Below are positions 52,118 to 62,488 of a stretch of 64,000 nucleotides of DNA, piece by piece (the stretch's first letter is position 1; every line of letters begins with the position of its first letter). Origin of the DNA: Syngnathus acus (lineage: Eukaryota > Chordata > Actinopteri > Syngnathiformes > Syngnathidae); the NCBI RefSeq assembly GCF_901709675.1, contig NC_051094.1, positions 19,124,501-19,188,500 on the forward strand. The letters run 5' to 3'. The notes beneath the pieces are model-generated. The model saw only the letters and a list, made by a program, of their open reading frames with translations, was not told the DNA's origin and ran no database searches. The translations under genes were made by a program, and so were the position numbers.

Positions 52118-52898
52118 AAAGTCCCAATGATCGTCACACACGCGTCTGGGTGTGGTGAAATTTGTCCTCTGCATTTGACCCATCCCCGTGTGATTTTGAT
52201 CCATCCCCTGGGGGAGAGGGGAGCAGTGAGCAGCAGCGGCGCCGCGCTCGGGAATCATTTGGTGATCTAACTGTCAGGCTCAGAGCAGGGAGAGGACTCG
52301 AATGCAGAGTTCAAAACAAGGTGTTTATTTCCTCCACGGAAAACAGCACTAGGAACAAAAGGCGCCTCAAGAAGAGGGAAAAAGGCAAAAACAAAAAGCG
52401 CCTCAACACGAGGGAAAAAAGGCTGCGAACAGCAAACAAAAAGCGCCTCAAACTGAGGGAATAACGAAGGCAAAATCCAACGAACAAAACACCGAGCTTG
52501 GGCAAAAAGACTTTCACGGGGAATGTCTGGTACTAAGGGATCGCTGGTGGTCATGACACGCAAGACGCACTGGCACAAGACAAGGGGAAAACGCAGGCTA
52601 AATACACACACGGAAGGGGGAGGACACAGGTGCAGACGATCAGGGCGGACGACACAGGTGTATGTAGTTGGGTAACAGGAGGTCAAGTGGACTGTCGTGC
52701 AGGGGAAGGACCCACGATCTGAAACGTGACATACAAAATAAAACAGGAAGTGATACGATGAAGCACAGGACAAAATAAAACAAACTACAAAACCTGACAG
52801 CATGACACTAACCCCCCAATTCCAACCCTTAATGCTGAGTGCCAAGCAGGGAGGCAATGGGTCCCATTTTTATAGTCTTTGGTATGACCCGGCCGGGT
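52118..52898 (-). mobile_element. SINE family S1 split by a solo LTR
   Basis: 52118-52271 and 52808-52898 join to the same S1 unit as at 57180-57425 (reverse orientation); GGTGATCTAAC and CCCCCCAATTCC are adjacent in the other copies. Confidence 0.87.
52272..52807. mobile_element. Solo LTR, family D
   Basis: 536 bp, TGTCAGGCTCAGAGCAGGG to AACCTGACAGCATGACA, with the exact 5-bp duplication CTAAC (52267-52271, 52808-52812). It contains GTGTTTATTTCC, an AATAAA on the opposite strand, so the LTR probably reads on the minus strand. Sequence differs much from 48143-48489, sharing ends and layout. Confidence 0.85.
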
Positions 52899-53870
52899 TA
52901 CTTAAGTCCGTAAACATAAAATTATTTCAGAAAAAAGATCATCTTTGGGAACAACCGGATGTTATTCTGCCGGTCAGTATCACTGCGCATGCAGTAGCAA
53001 ACTCGATAGCGAAGAAATATGTGAGACTCTCAACGGGATCACCAATATTTGAGTGATGTTCCAGTTATTTATCACAATTATTTATTATTATAATAATAAT
53101 AATATATATAATATATATAATAATTATTTATTTATTATTCACAATTGTCATGGTGATCTTTCTGGTGATTTCTTAACTAGGCTGGATGTATTTTTTTTGT
53201 TGGCGTTGATTTCTCCGACTGCCCAGAAAGGCACCACCGCGATCAGTTAGGTTAAAATGAAAAGAGAGGAAAGTGACGTTGTGAAGAACCATCCGTGACA
53301 AGATTTTCTTCAAAAATTGTTGTACCATGATTTTCTTCACAAAAAAAAAATAAATAAATAAAAAAAATAATAATAATTAAAAAAAAATTTACCCATGTAT
53401 AATGCGCACCCCAGATTTTAGGACAATAAATTAGTTAAATTGTGCGCATTATACATGGAAAAAAACGGTAGTTATATAGTAGATCTGTGGAATAACGACG
53501 AGGCTGACGTCAGGGCGCACGCACGCGCGGCGTTGTTGACAAAGGACGAGGAATTTGATCGATGGATTTAATGATTTAGAGTGCACAGATGGTTTGATAA
53601 CATTATTGCTTATATAATAGTTATTTAATATATAATTTATATATCGTTATATGGGCCTGTGGAATATTTTGAAGTGCAAGAGCCGTCAGCGGCGCGCACG
53701 CATTGTTGACAAAGGACGATTGATGGATTTAATGAATTGGAGTGACACAGATGGTTTTATTAACGTGTTATTTATGTAATCGTTTTTTGAATAACTCAGA
53801 ATTTTACGTCAGGGCCGTTCTCAGCTCTTAGTTTGTGTTTATGTTACGTTAGCATACCTATCGTCTATGG

Positions 53871-54424
53871 CAGTGGTCCCCAACCTTTTTTGCGCCACGG
53901 ACCGGTTACATGTCAGAAATATTTTCGCGGACCGGCATTTATATAAATAAATAATACATTTATATAAATAAATAAATAATACATTTATAATAAATATATA
54001 AATACGATGAAATAAAATGATACGACTGACATAAAAACAAGTACAAATGACAAAAATAAAACTCACCATTACGTTGAATTAGTGGGAGCACTGAGTTTGT
54101 TTCTCAGAAACGAGCCGGTCCCATCTAGACGTAATCGGAGACAATGACACCCGAAGTGATTAAGGTTTGTCTTTTATTGCAGGATGCTTGGTCTCCATGT
54201 GTTGAAGCAGTTTTGAATGCTTCATTGCCTGGTTAGTTAGCCTGTCGCCACATATTAGCTTTGCGGGCTCGACTGGGGAAACATGTCACGTGACCGGGAC
54301 GAGTGTCTTGACCTGAATTAATTGATCGTCGATAATTTTTTTTTTTTCTGTGCGGCTTGGCGGCCCGGTACCAAGTGACCCACGGACCGGTACCGGTCCG
54401 CGGCCCGGTGGTTGGGGACCACTG
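53871..54424. mobile_element. hAT-type MITE
   Basis: Perfect 8-bp duplication GTCTATGG (53863-53870 and 54425-54432). Ends CAGTGGTCCCCAACCTTTTT and GGTTGGGGACCACTG; subterminal GCGGACCGG and GGTCCGCGGCCCGG. Confidence 0.93.
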
Positions 54425-55119
54425 GTCTATGGAGCTCTCTTCCATTTCCGTGGCTGGAAGTCCACGCCGCCACACGCCTGTAAGTTTGTTTTGTTAAATA
54501 AAGAGCCGTTTACCAAACCCACGTCTTTCCTTGAACTTTGTTAACGCTACAATATAGTTATATAGTAGATCTGTGGAATAACGACAAGGCTGACGTCAGG
54601 GCGCACGCACGCGCGGTGTTGTTGACAAAGGACGAGGAATTTGATCGATGGATTTAATGATTTAGAGTGCACAGATGGTTTGATAACATTATTGCTTATA
54701 TAATAGTTATTTGATATATAATTTATATATCGTTATATGGGCCTGTGGAATATTTAGAAGTGCAAGAGCCGTCAGCGGCGCGCACGCATTGTTGACAAAG
54801 GACGATTGATGGATTTAATGAATTGGAGTGACACGGATGGTTTTATTAACGTGTTATTTATGTAATAGTTTTTTGAATAACTCTGAATTTTACGTCAGGG
54901 CCGTTCTCAGCTCTTAGTTTGTGTTAGCATACCTATCGTTTAGCCTGTTGTTGCTCGTTCATGACTGTTCTTGGTGTTGGATTTTGTCGAATAAATTGCC
55001 CCCCAAAATGCGACTTATACTCCGGAGCGACTTATATGTTTTTTTTTTCACTTTTTTGGGCATTTTATGGCTGGTGCGACTTATACTCCGGTGCGACTTA
55101 TAGTCCGAAAATTACGGTA

Positions 55120-55919
55120 TTTGTTTTTCTTATACTGTGGTATTTCATAATAATCTCACTTGTAAAAAGTAATGTCACCAAAAACACAACCAAAATAGAG
55201 CAATTCTGTCAACCAATAGCCATTTTCAGCAGACACATACATAGTCTCTTCCTCCTTCCATTTTGCCGTACTCTGACTCATTTATGCAATCACAAGCCAC
55301 AGGCACCTCCATGGTATTAGACTGTCACATCTTTTAAAAATTTCACAACCCAAAACTGCAGTTTTTCCACAGTCAGTCCCAAGTCTGAACAAAAATGGGT
55401 GGGTTGCATTGCCAAACAATATCATGTGAGCGACTCGCTGTGGTGACCCCACACAGCAAAAAGCCAAAAGTCACCTCAGTTTCTTTTTATTTGATTAAAG
55501 CTCACACAATGAGTCGACATCCAAAAAAAAAATCAATGACATAACTGATTCACCTGGTCTTTCAAACCTTCACGAGCCAAGTTCAGTCTGAAAGGTATGG
55601 GGGAATAAATCTTTACTGTTACACTTTTGATAACACCACTTTGTTGGGAATTCAGTGTGAAAATGGATTTTGCATGTATTGGGGTGAAATTTATTTCCCA
55701 TTCTAAAGCACCAAAAGGCAGCAAAAAGATTACTGTTTCAGCTTTAAATTCTTTCACACTAAATTATCTTATGATAATGTGGTCAAATAGTATTTCAAGT
55801 ATATGCATCAAGAGTGTTTTCCGTACTGTTTTTGAAATTGTAAAACCTCTAAAGTCAAACAGTATCATTGTTTTGTTCATTTGATCTTCCATTTTTTTTC
55901 TTCTCCTAAATAAATTTAG
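55120..55919. other. Intron sequence before a PDZD2 exon
   Basis: AT-rich intron, no element recognised, ending in a long pyrimidine tract (CATTTTTTTTCTTCTCC) and the acceptor AAATTTAG. Confidence 0.6.
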
Positions 55920-56076
55920 CAGGGGTCTCTCAGCTCAGAGAAAGAGTTATCACAATTCTTATCACCGGATATTTCCAGCCACCTGATTCTGACAAAATCA
56001 TTGGGCTCAAATACAGATGAGGCACACCAACAAAGAAGCAACATCTCCATTGATGACGTCGCATCGCAGCCTCCAG
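55920..56076 (+). CDS. pdzd2: PDZD2 exon (Ser-rich linker)
   Basis: Acceptor AAATTTAG before 55920, donor GTAAAA at 56077. The 157 nt enter in phase 0 and leave in phase 1. It encodes QGSLSSEKELSQFLSPDISS, then HLILTKSLGSNTDEAHQQRS and NISIDDVASQPP. From memory human PDZD2 has KDSLISESELSQYF at the matching place. An alternative acceptor three bases downstream (CAG before GGGTCT) would remove one Gln without changing frame. A TIR element with tandem repeats begins 87 bp after this exon. Confidence 0.85.
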
Positions 56077-56572
56077 GTAAAATTATTAAAATATATACAT
56101 TAGCATGCAGATCACAGTCAAGGCCAAATGATAATGTCTGGTTACAGAAACAAAGTAAGACTCCACGCAAAATTTAAGGTAAATAGTTTGTTTCCTTTGT
56201 GCTTCGTTTGTGCTGGTTTGTGCGGTAAAAATTTTCAATTTTGCTGCAACAGTCATCGCTATAAATTAAATATGTAATATCTACGAAACCGTAACAGCAC
56301 AAACGAAAATTTTTGCGGCACAAACCAGCACAAACGAAGCACAAACGAACGGTATCATTTTGGGTCCATTTGGAAGTGAATAGGGGGATGGGGCTACGTG
56401 ACGTCATCGCTATAAATTAAATGTGCAATACCTACGAAACCGTAGCAGCACAAACAAAAGTTTTTGAAGCACAAACCAGCACAAACGAAGCACAAACGAA
56501 CGGTACCATTTTGGGTCTATTTGGAAGTAAATGGGGGGCTGAGTGACGTCATCGCTATAAATTAAATGTGTA

Positions 56573-58169
56573 CCGTATTTTTCGGACTAAAAGTCGCTCC
56601 GGAATATAGGTCGCATTAGCCATAAAATGCACAATAACGTGAAAAAAAACATATAAGTCGCTCCGGAGTATAAGTCGCATTTTGGGGAAAATTTATTCGA
56701 CAAAATCCAACACCAAGAACAGACATGAACGAGCAACAATAGGCTAAACGATAGGTATGCTAACGTGACATAAACACAAACAAAGAGCTGAGAACGGGCC
56801 TGACGTAACATTAGTTATTCAAAAAACTATTACATAAATAACACGTTTATAAAACCATCTGTGTCATTCAAATTCATTAAATCCATCGATCGTCCTTTAT
56901 GTCAACAATGGGCGCGCGCCGCTGACGGCGCTTGCACTTCAAAATATTCCACAGCACTCCAAATCATTAAATCCATCGATCAAATTCCTCGTCCTTTGTC
57001 AACAACGCCGCGCGTGCGCCCTGACGTCAGCCTCGTCGTTATTCCACAGATGTAGTATATAACTATATTGTAGCGTTAACAAAGTACAAGGAAAGACGTG
57101 GGTTTGGTAAACGGCTCTTTATTTAACAAAACAAGAGTTCAACGAGCCAACAACTACTGAACTGTAACGATTAAAGATTAAAGATTAAAGTCCCAATGAT
57201 TGTCACACACACATCTGGGTGTGGTGAAATTTGTCCTCTGCATTTAACCCATCCCCATGTGATTTTAATCCATCCCCTGGGGGAGAGGGGAGCAGTGAGC
57301 AGCAGCGGTGCCGCGCTCGGGAATCATTTGGTGATCTAACCCCCCAATTCCAACCCTTAATGCTGAGTGCCAAGCAGGGAGGCAATGGGTCCCATTTTTA
57401 TAGTCTTTGGTATGACCCGGCCGGGGTTTGAACCCACAACCTTCCAGTCCCAGGGCGGACACTCTACCACTAGGCTACTGAGCTGATACAAACATATGCA
57501 AGTTGCTACACAAAATAAAATATATCAAATAACTATAACATAAATAGTTCACCGCCACACGGCCCCAAGCACCGGCGTCGACTTCCAGGCGTGTGGCGGC
57601 GTGGACTTCCATCCCCGGAGGTGGCAGTTCCAGCCACGGAGGTGGAAGAGAGCTCAATAGAATAGGACCGGGCATGCGTAAAAGCCATGTCCGAGTCCCA
57701 TCCACCGTCCCCGGACAGCCATCCGGCCGAGCACCGGCCCCCGACTTCCATCCACGGAGGTGAAAGGGAGCTACGTAGAGTAGGACCGGGCGTGCGTAAA
57801 AGCCATAATAGTTTTTCAAACCTTCTGTGTCACTCCAAATCATTAAATCCTTCAAACTCTTTGTCCTCCGTGTCACTTACAAACAAAGCCGCTAATGATG
57901 TAGTAAGTGGGGCCCTTCGTCATCATCGTCATCCCGTGATCGAATCTTTGTCCTTTATGTAAACAACCGCCGCGCGGCGCTGCTGACGTTACTTGAAATT
58001 CAAATTACAGTAATCCCTTCCTACATCGCGGTTCGTTTATCGCGGTTTCACTTATTTTTTTTATTTTGAAAACGTATGAAAAAATTCACATATAAGTCGC
58101 TCCTCAGTATAAGTCGCCCCCCCAACCAAACTATGAAAAAAAATGCGACTTATAGTCCGAAAAATACGG
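56573..58169. mobile_element. Family A element inserted in the tandem array
   Basis: Ends CCGTATTTTTCGGACTAAAA and TTATAGTCCGAAAAATACGG, with TA at 56571-56572 and 58170-58171. Neighbouring array units show the empty site AAATGTGTAATATCTACG. It includes three copies of the coding-tail module in reverse (near 56875, 56965, 57840), a 118-bp GC-rich unit array and a SINE. Confidence 0.9.
57168..57483 (-). mobile_element. SINE family S1 with complete tRNA-like head
   Basis: On the minus strand it starts CTCAGTAGCCTAGTGGTAGA, with an A box TAGCCTAGTGG and, 30-odd bases on, a B box GGTTCAAACCC, the internal RNA polymerase III promoter of tRNA genes. The body matches the other S1 copies, and the 3' end is a TTTAATC repeat. 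This is a SINE and not a tRNA gene because the tRNA-like part runs straight into the SINE body. Confidence 0.88.
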
Positions 58170-59519
58170 TAATATCTATGAAACCGTAGCAGCACAAACA
58201 AAAGTTTTTGCGGCACAAACCAGCACAAACGAAGCACAAACGAACAGTACCATTTTGGGTCCATTTGGAAGTGAATGGCGGGGCGGGGCTACGTGATGTC
58301 ATCGCTATAAATTAAATGTGCAATATCTACGAAACCGTAGCAGCACAAACGAAAGTTTTTGCAGCACAAACCAGCACAAACGAAGCACAAACGAACCGTA
58401 CCATTTTGGGTCCATTTGGAAGTAAATGGGGGGCTGAGTGATGTCATCGCTATAAATTAAATGTGTAATATCTACAAAACCGTAGCAGCACAAACAAAAA
58501 TTTTTGCGGCATAAACCAGCACAAACAAAGCACAGACGAACAGTACAATTTTGGGTCCATTTGGAAGTAAAAGGGGGGCTGAGTGACGTCATCGCTATGA
58601 ATTAAATGTGTAATATCTACGAAACCGTAGCAGCACAAACAAAACATTTTGCGGCACAAACCAGCACAAACGAAGCACAAACGAACAGTACCATTTTGGT
58701 TCCGTTTGGAAGTAAATGGGGGCTGAGTGACATCATCGCTATTAATTAAATGTGTAATATCTACGAACCGTAGCAGCACAAACAAAAGTTTTTGCAGCAC
58801 AAACGAAGCACAAATGAACGGTACCATTTTGGGTTCATTTTGAGCAGATGGGGGGCTGGGTGAACTCTGGATGACCTATAAAATAATCTTTGATAACGAA
58901 AAAAACGTTGCAGCACAAACGAAAAACTTTACGGCACAAACCAGGACAAACAAAGCACAAACGAAACTGACTATTTTCCTTAAATTTTGCGTGGGGTGGG
59001 GGGCCAGCTTCACGCAGGTAGTATTCTTCCACTCAAAGCGAACGGCGAAGGTTTAGTGAGTGTTTGCACATGGCACCAATATAGAATTCTTTGGGGGAGG
59101 AGCAGTGTTCGTTCAAGGTCGCATATGGTTGCAAAGACTAGACATTCGCCAACAGTATTAATGGTTGAAAAATTGTCCTGGACGCCTCCACGGTGTGGTG
59201 TTCTGCGCACGTCCCACTGGCTGGAGACCCCGGGACGACCCCAGACAGGCTGGAGAGACTGTCTCCCGGCTGGCCTGGGACCACCTTGGGATCCCTCTGG
59301 AAAGCTGGAAGAAGTAGTTGAGGAGAAGGAAGTTCTCTGCTGAAGCTGCTGCCTCGTGAGCTGGGCAGCCGGGGGGCAGGTCCGATCCCCGGCTGCAGAA
59401 GCTGGCTCTAGGGAAATGGAATGTCATCTTTCTGGCTGGAAAGGAACCCGAGCTGGTGTGCGAGGCAGAAAAGTTCCTACTAGACATAGTCGTACTTCGT
59501 ACTTACCTCCACACACAGT

Positions 59520-60107
59520 TTGGGTTCTGGCACAAGCCCTCTTGAGAGGGGCTGGACTCTCTTCCACTCTGGAGTTGCCCACGGTGAGAGGCGTCGAGCA
59601 GGTGTGGGTATACTTATTGCCCCCCGGCTGAGCGCCTGCACATTGGGGTTCACCCCGGTGAACAAGAGGGTAGCCTCCCTCTGCCTTCGGGTGGGGGGAC
59701 GGGTCCTGACTGTTGTTTGTGTCTATGCACCAAACAGCAGCTCAGAGTACCCACCCTTTTTGGAGTCCTTGGAAGAAGTGCTGGAGAGCGCTCCTTCTGG
59801 GGACTCCATCGTTCTACCAGGTGACTTCAATGCTAACGTGGGCAATGACAGTGAGACCTGGAAGGGCGTGATTGGGAGGAACGGCCCCCCCAATCTGAAC
59901 CCGAGCGGTGTTCTATTATTGGACTTCTGTGCTCAACACGGATTGTCCAAAACGAACACCATATTCAAGCATAAGGGTGTCCATGTGTGCACACATGTTT
60001 TGAATACTTTGGTGATGAGAGGGGCGGAGCTGTCAACTGATCACCACCTGGTGGTGGGTTGGCTCCAACCTGGCAGACCCAAACATACTGTGAGGGTTTG
60101 CTGGTAA
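59520..60107 (+). pseudogene. Rex3/RTE endonuclease domain
   Basis: [80 protein letters not shown] (GDFN motif) and [13 protein letters not shown] (SDHH-like, Thr for Ser). Homologous to AP endonucleases that nick target DNA for target-primed reverse transcription. The first segment (about 59400-59520) is in another frame. Confidence 0.87.
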
Positions 60108-60359
60108 CGTCTGGCAGAATCCCATGTCAGGAAGAGCTTCAACTCCCACCTCCTGCAGAGCGTTTGCCACATCCTGGAGGAGGCATGGGACATTGAGTCC
60201 GAGTGAACCATGTTCCGTGCTTCCATTGTTTAGGCAGCCGACCGGAGCTGTGGCTGTAAGGTGCCTGTCGTGGCGGCAACCCCCGAACCCGCTGGCGGAC
60301 ACAGGCAGTAAGGGATGCCATCGAGCTGAAGAAGGAGTCCTATCGGGCCGTTTTGGCCT

Positions 60360-61320
60360 GTGGGACTACGGAGCCAGCTGACAGGTACCGGATGGCCAAG
60401 CGGAACGCGGCTTCGGCGGTTGCTGAGGCAAAAACCCGGGCGTGGGAGGAGTGGCAAGGCCATGGAGAATGACTTCTGGACGGCTTCGAGGAAATTCTGG
60501 TCCACCATCCGGCGTCTCAGGAGGGGGAAGCAGTGCACCATCAACACTGTTTACAGTGGAGATGGCGTGCTGCTGAGCTCGACTTGGGACGTCATGAGTT
60601 GGTGGGGAGAATACTTTGAAGACCTCCTCAATTCCACCGACATGCCTTCCATTGTGAAAGCAGGACCTGGAGACTCTGAGGTGGACTCGCCAACCTCTGG
60701 GGTCGAAGTTACTGAGGTAGTTAAAAAACTCATCGGAGGCAAGGCCCCGGGGGTGGATGAGATCCGCCCGGAGTTCTTAAAGGCTCTGGACGTTGTGGGG
60801 CTGTCCTGGCTGACACGCCTGTACAACATTGTGTGGATATCGGGGACGGTGCCTCTGGATTGGCAGACTTGGGTGGTGGTTCCCGTCTTTAAGAAGGGGG
60901 ACTGGAGGGTGTGTTCCAACTACAGAGGAATCACTCCTCAGCCTCCCTGGTAAGGTCTATTCAGGTGCTGGAGAGGCGGGTCCGTCGGGATGTCGACTCT
61001 CCGCTTCAGGAGGAGCAGTGTGGTTTTCATCCTGGCCGTGGAACAGTGGACCAGCTCTATACCCTCGGCAGGATCCTCGAGGATGCATGGGAGTTCGCTC
61101 ACCAGTCCACGTGTTTTGTGGACTTGGAGAAGGCTTTCAACGATTTCCTTCGGGAAGTTCCGTGGGGGAGTATGGGGTGCCAAACCAACTGATAAGGGCG
61201 GTTCGGTCCCTGTATCATCGATGCCAGAGTTTGGTCCACATTTCCGGCAGTAAGTCGGATTCGTTCCCAGTGAGGGTTGGACTCCGCCAAGGCTGCCCTT
61301 TGTCACGATTCTGTTCATAA
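60360..61320 (+). pseudogene. Rex3/RTE reverse transcriptase, first part
   Basis: NDFWTASRKFWSTIRRLRRG, WGEYFEDLLNSTDMPS, GGKAPGVDEIRPEFLKALDV, YNIVWISGTVPLDWQTWVVV, VFKKGDWRVCSNYRGI; then in another frame LERRVRRDVDSPLQEEQCGF and FVDLEKAFNDF. The Asp of the first catalytic motif is present but followed by a damaged DRVPRE stretch. Confidence 0.85.
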
Positions 61321-61353
61321 CGTTTATGGACAGAATTTCTAGGCGCAGCCGAG

Positions 61354-61674
61354 GTGTTGAGAGTGTCCGGTTTGGGGACCTCAGCATTGCATCGCTGCTT
61401 TTTTGCAGACGACGTGGTGCTGTTGGCTTCTTCAAGCCGTGACCTCCAGCTCTCACTGGAGCGGTTCATAGCCGAGTGTGAAGCGGTCGGGATGAGGATC
61501 ACCATCTCCAAATCTGAGTCCATGGTCCTCAGTCGGAAGAGGGTGAAATGCCCTCTCCGGATCGGGGATGAGATCCTGCCCCAAGTGGAGGACTTCAAGT
61601 ATCTTGGGGTCTTGTTCACGAGCGAGGGCAGGATGGAGCGTGAGACAGGAGGATCGGTGCAGCGTCAGCTGTAA
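61354..61674 (+). pseudogene. Rex3/RTE reverse transcriptase, catalytic box and thumb
   Basis: CFFADDVVLLASSSRDLQLS is the FADD catalytic box; RITISKSESMVLSRKRVK and FKYLGVLFTSEGRM follow. Upstream, SVRFGDLSIASLL-like text has become SGLGTSALHRCF by a shift. The C-terminal part continues to about 61960 with a deletion. Confidence 0.87.
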
Positions 61675-61984
61675 TGTGGACTCTGTACCGGTTTGTCGTG
61701 GTGAAGAGAAGGCTGAGCCAAAAGGCAAAGCTCTCAAATTACCGGTCGATCTACGCTCCTACCTTCACCGTGGTCACGAGCTATAGGTCGTGACCGAAAG
61801 AACAAGATCCCGGATACAAGCGGCCAAAATGAGTTTCCTCTGCAGGGAGCCACTGCTCCTCCACGTTGAGAGGAGCCAGATGAGGTGGCTCGGGCATCTC
61901 ACCAGGATGCCTCCTGGACGCCTCCCTGGGGAGGTGTTCCGGACACCCTGGATTGCTCCCTGTGTGTTGTTTGAAGATTTGTAA

Positions 61985-62488
61985 TTTACTGTAACATCGG
62001 CGCTAATTTTGATTAGCATGCCTGCCATCAACTGTATTACCATATAGTTCACAGACGTCCGTTGTTTAATTTTACGTGCCAGTTTTGTATGGAACAGCAG
62101 CTTTTTGTCAACAACAGCATTTTGTCTTTACATTTTGCCTGTTAGTTCTACAGGTGGTTGTCAAGTGCCCTACCATACCAGATCGTCTTGAAAGTAATGA
62201 GAACATGTGAAATTAATTTGCTACTTACTTAGCAGTAACACTCTAAACATATTTCAAAAGTGATGAGCATCACACCTACCTATTTATAAACCATTTATCA
62301 TCACCACTCAAATTGTCACTGGCCGCTGCCAGTAGCCTATCCCTGGTTTAGATGGAATATTGTTTTTTTAATGTATTTGCTTTGATTTTTGGCATATTTC
62401 GCTCGTGCTTCATTTTGCAATGCTTTGTTTTGTTCAGTCTTTGCGTTAAACTTTAAACTTTTAATATTGAGATGTTTCTTGTTCTCAG
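61985..62488. other. Intron sequence before the last PDZD2 exon seen
   Basis: No element recognised; closes with the acceptor TTTCTTGTTCTCAG. Confidence 0.6.

Larger units (their letters stand above)
51983..53468. mobile_element. Family B element with nested SINE and solo LTR
   Basis: Ends GCGTTTTTTTCCATGTATAA and TACATGGAAAAAAACGG, TA at 51981-51982 and 53469-53470. The site CTACAATATAGTTATATAG, uninterrupted at 54549-54567, is split here, which proves the insertion and its TA duplication. Confidence 0.9.
51326..55117. mobile_element. Family A element, largest, with B, SINE, LTR and hAT insertions
   Basis: Ends CCGTAATTTTCGGACTATAA and TTATAGTCCGAAAATTACGG, TA at 51324-51325 and 55118-55119. 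The interior has a ~13-bp minisatellite, a 118-bp GC-rich tandem repeat, and a duplicated block (53469-53870 and 54549-54950, starting GTTATATAGTAGATCTGTGG) that provides an unoccupied copy of the B insertion site. Confidence 0.87.
56163..58994. mobile_element. TIR element built of a ~145-bp tandem repeat (family T)
   Basis: The ends CCACGCAAAATTTAAGG (56163-56179) and CCTTAAATTTTGCGTGG (58978-58994) are exact inverted repeats, and similarity extends about 90 bp inward (CGTTTGTGCTGGTTTGTGC versus its complement). Between them lie about seven units of a 144-151-bp repeat starting TCATCGCTATAAATTAAAT at 56253, 56404, 56549, 58299, 58444, 58589 and 58733. Each unit holds several GCACAAAC motifs also present in the TIRs. 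A family A element (56573-58169) splits the array. No target duplication or coding sequence is seen. Confidence 0.8.
59165..61960 (+). mobile_element. Rex3/RTE-type LINE, nearly complete but degraded
   Basis: Endonuclease, RT and C-terminal segments occur in order on the plus strand in changing frames. The first ~180 bp (59185-59350: ARPTGWRPRDDPRQ, SRLAWDHLGIPLESW) are the C-terminal end of the same LINE type, placed directly before the endonuclease start, so a copy's end is joined to the next copy's beginning. The real 3' end is missing a stretch around 61850 and the ATCC tail. Confidence 0.87.

Noticed and set aside
52267-52516. Short frames with repeated KKRL/EKGKNKKR pattern
   Set aside because: They fall inside a solo LTR and reflect its internal short repeats.
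57420-57483. tRNA gene on the minus strand
   Set aside because: A and B boxes are present but the sequence continues into the body of SINE S1.
56187-58950. CRISPR-like array of regular repeats
   Set aside because: Units are tandem without unique spacers, in a vertebrate genome and bounded by TIRs.
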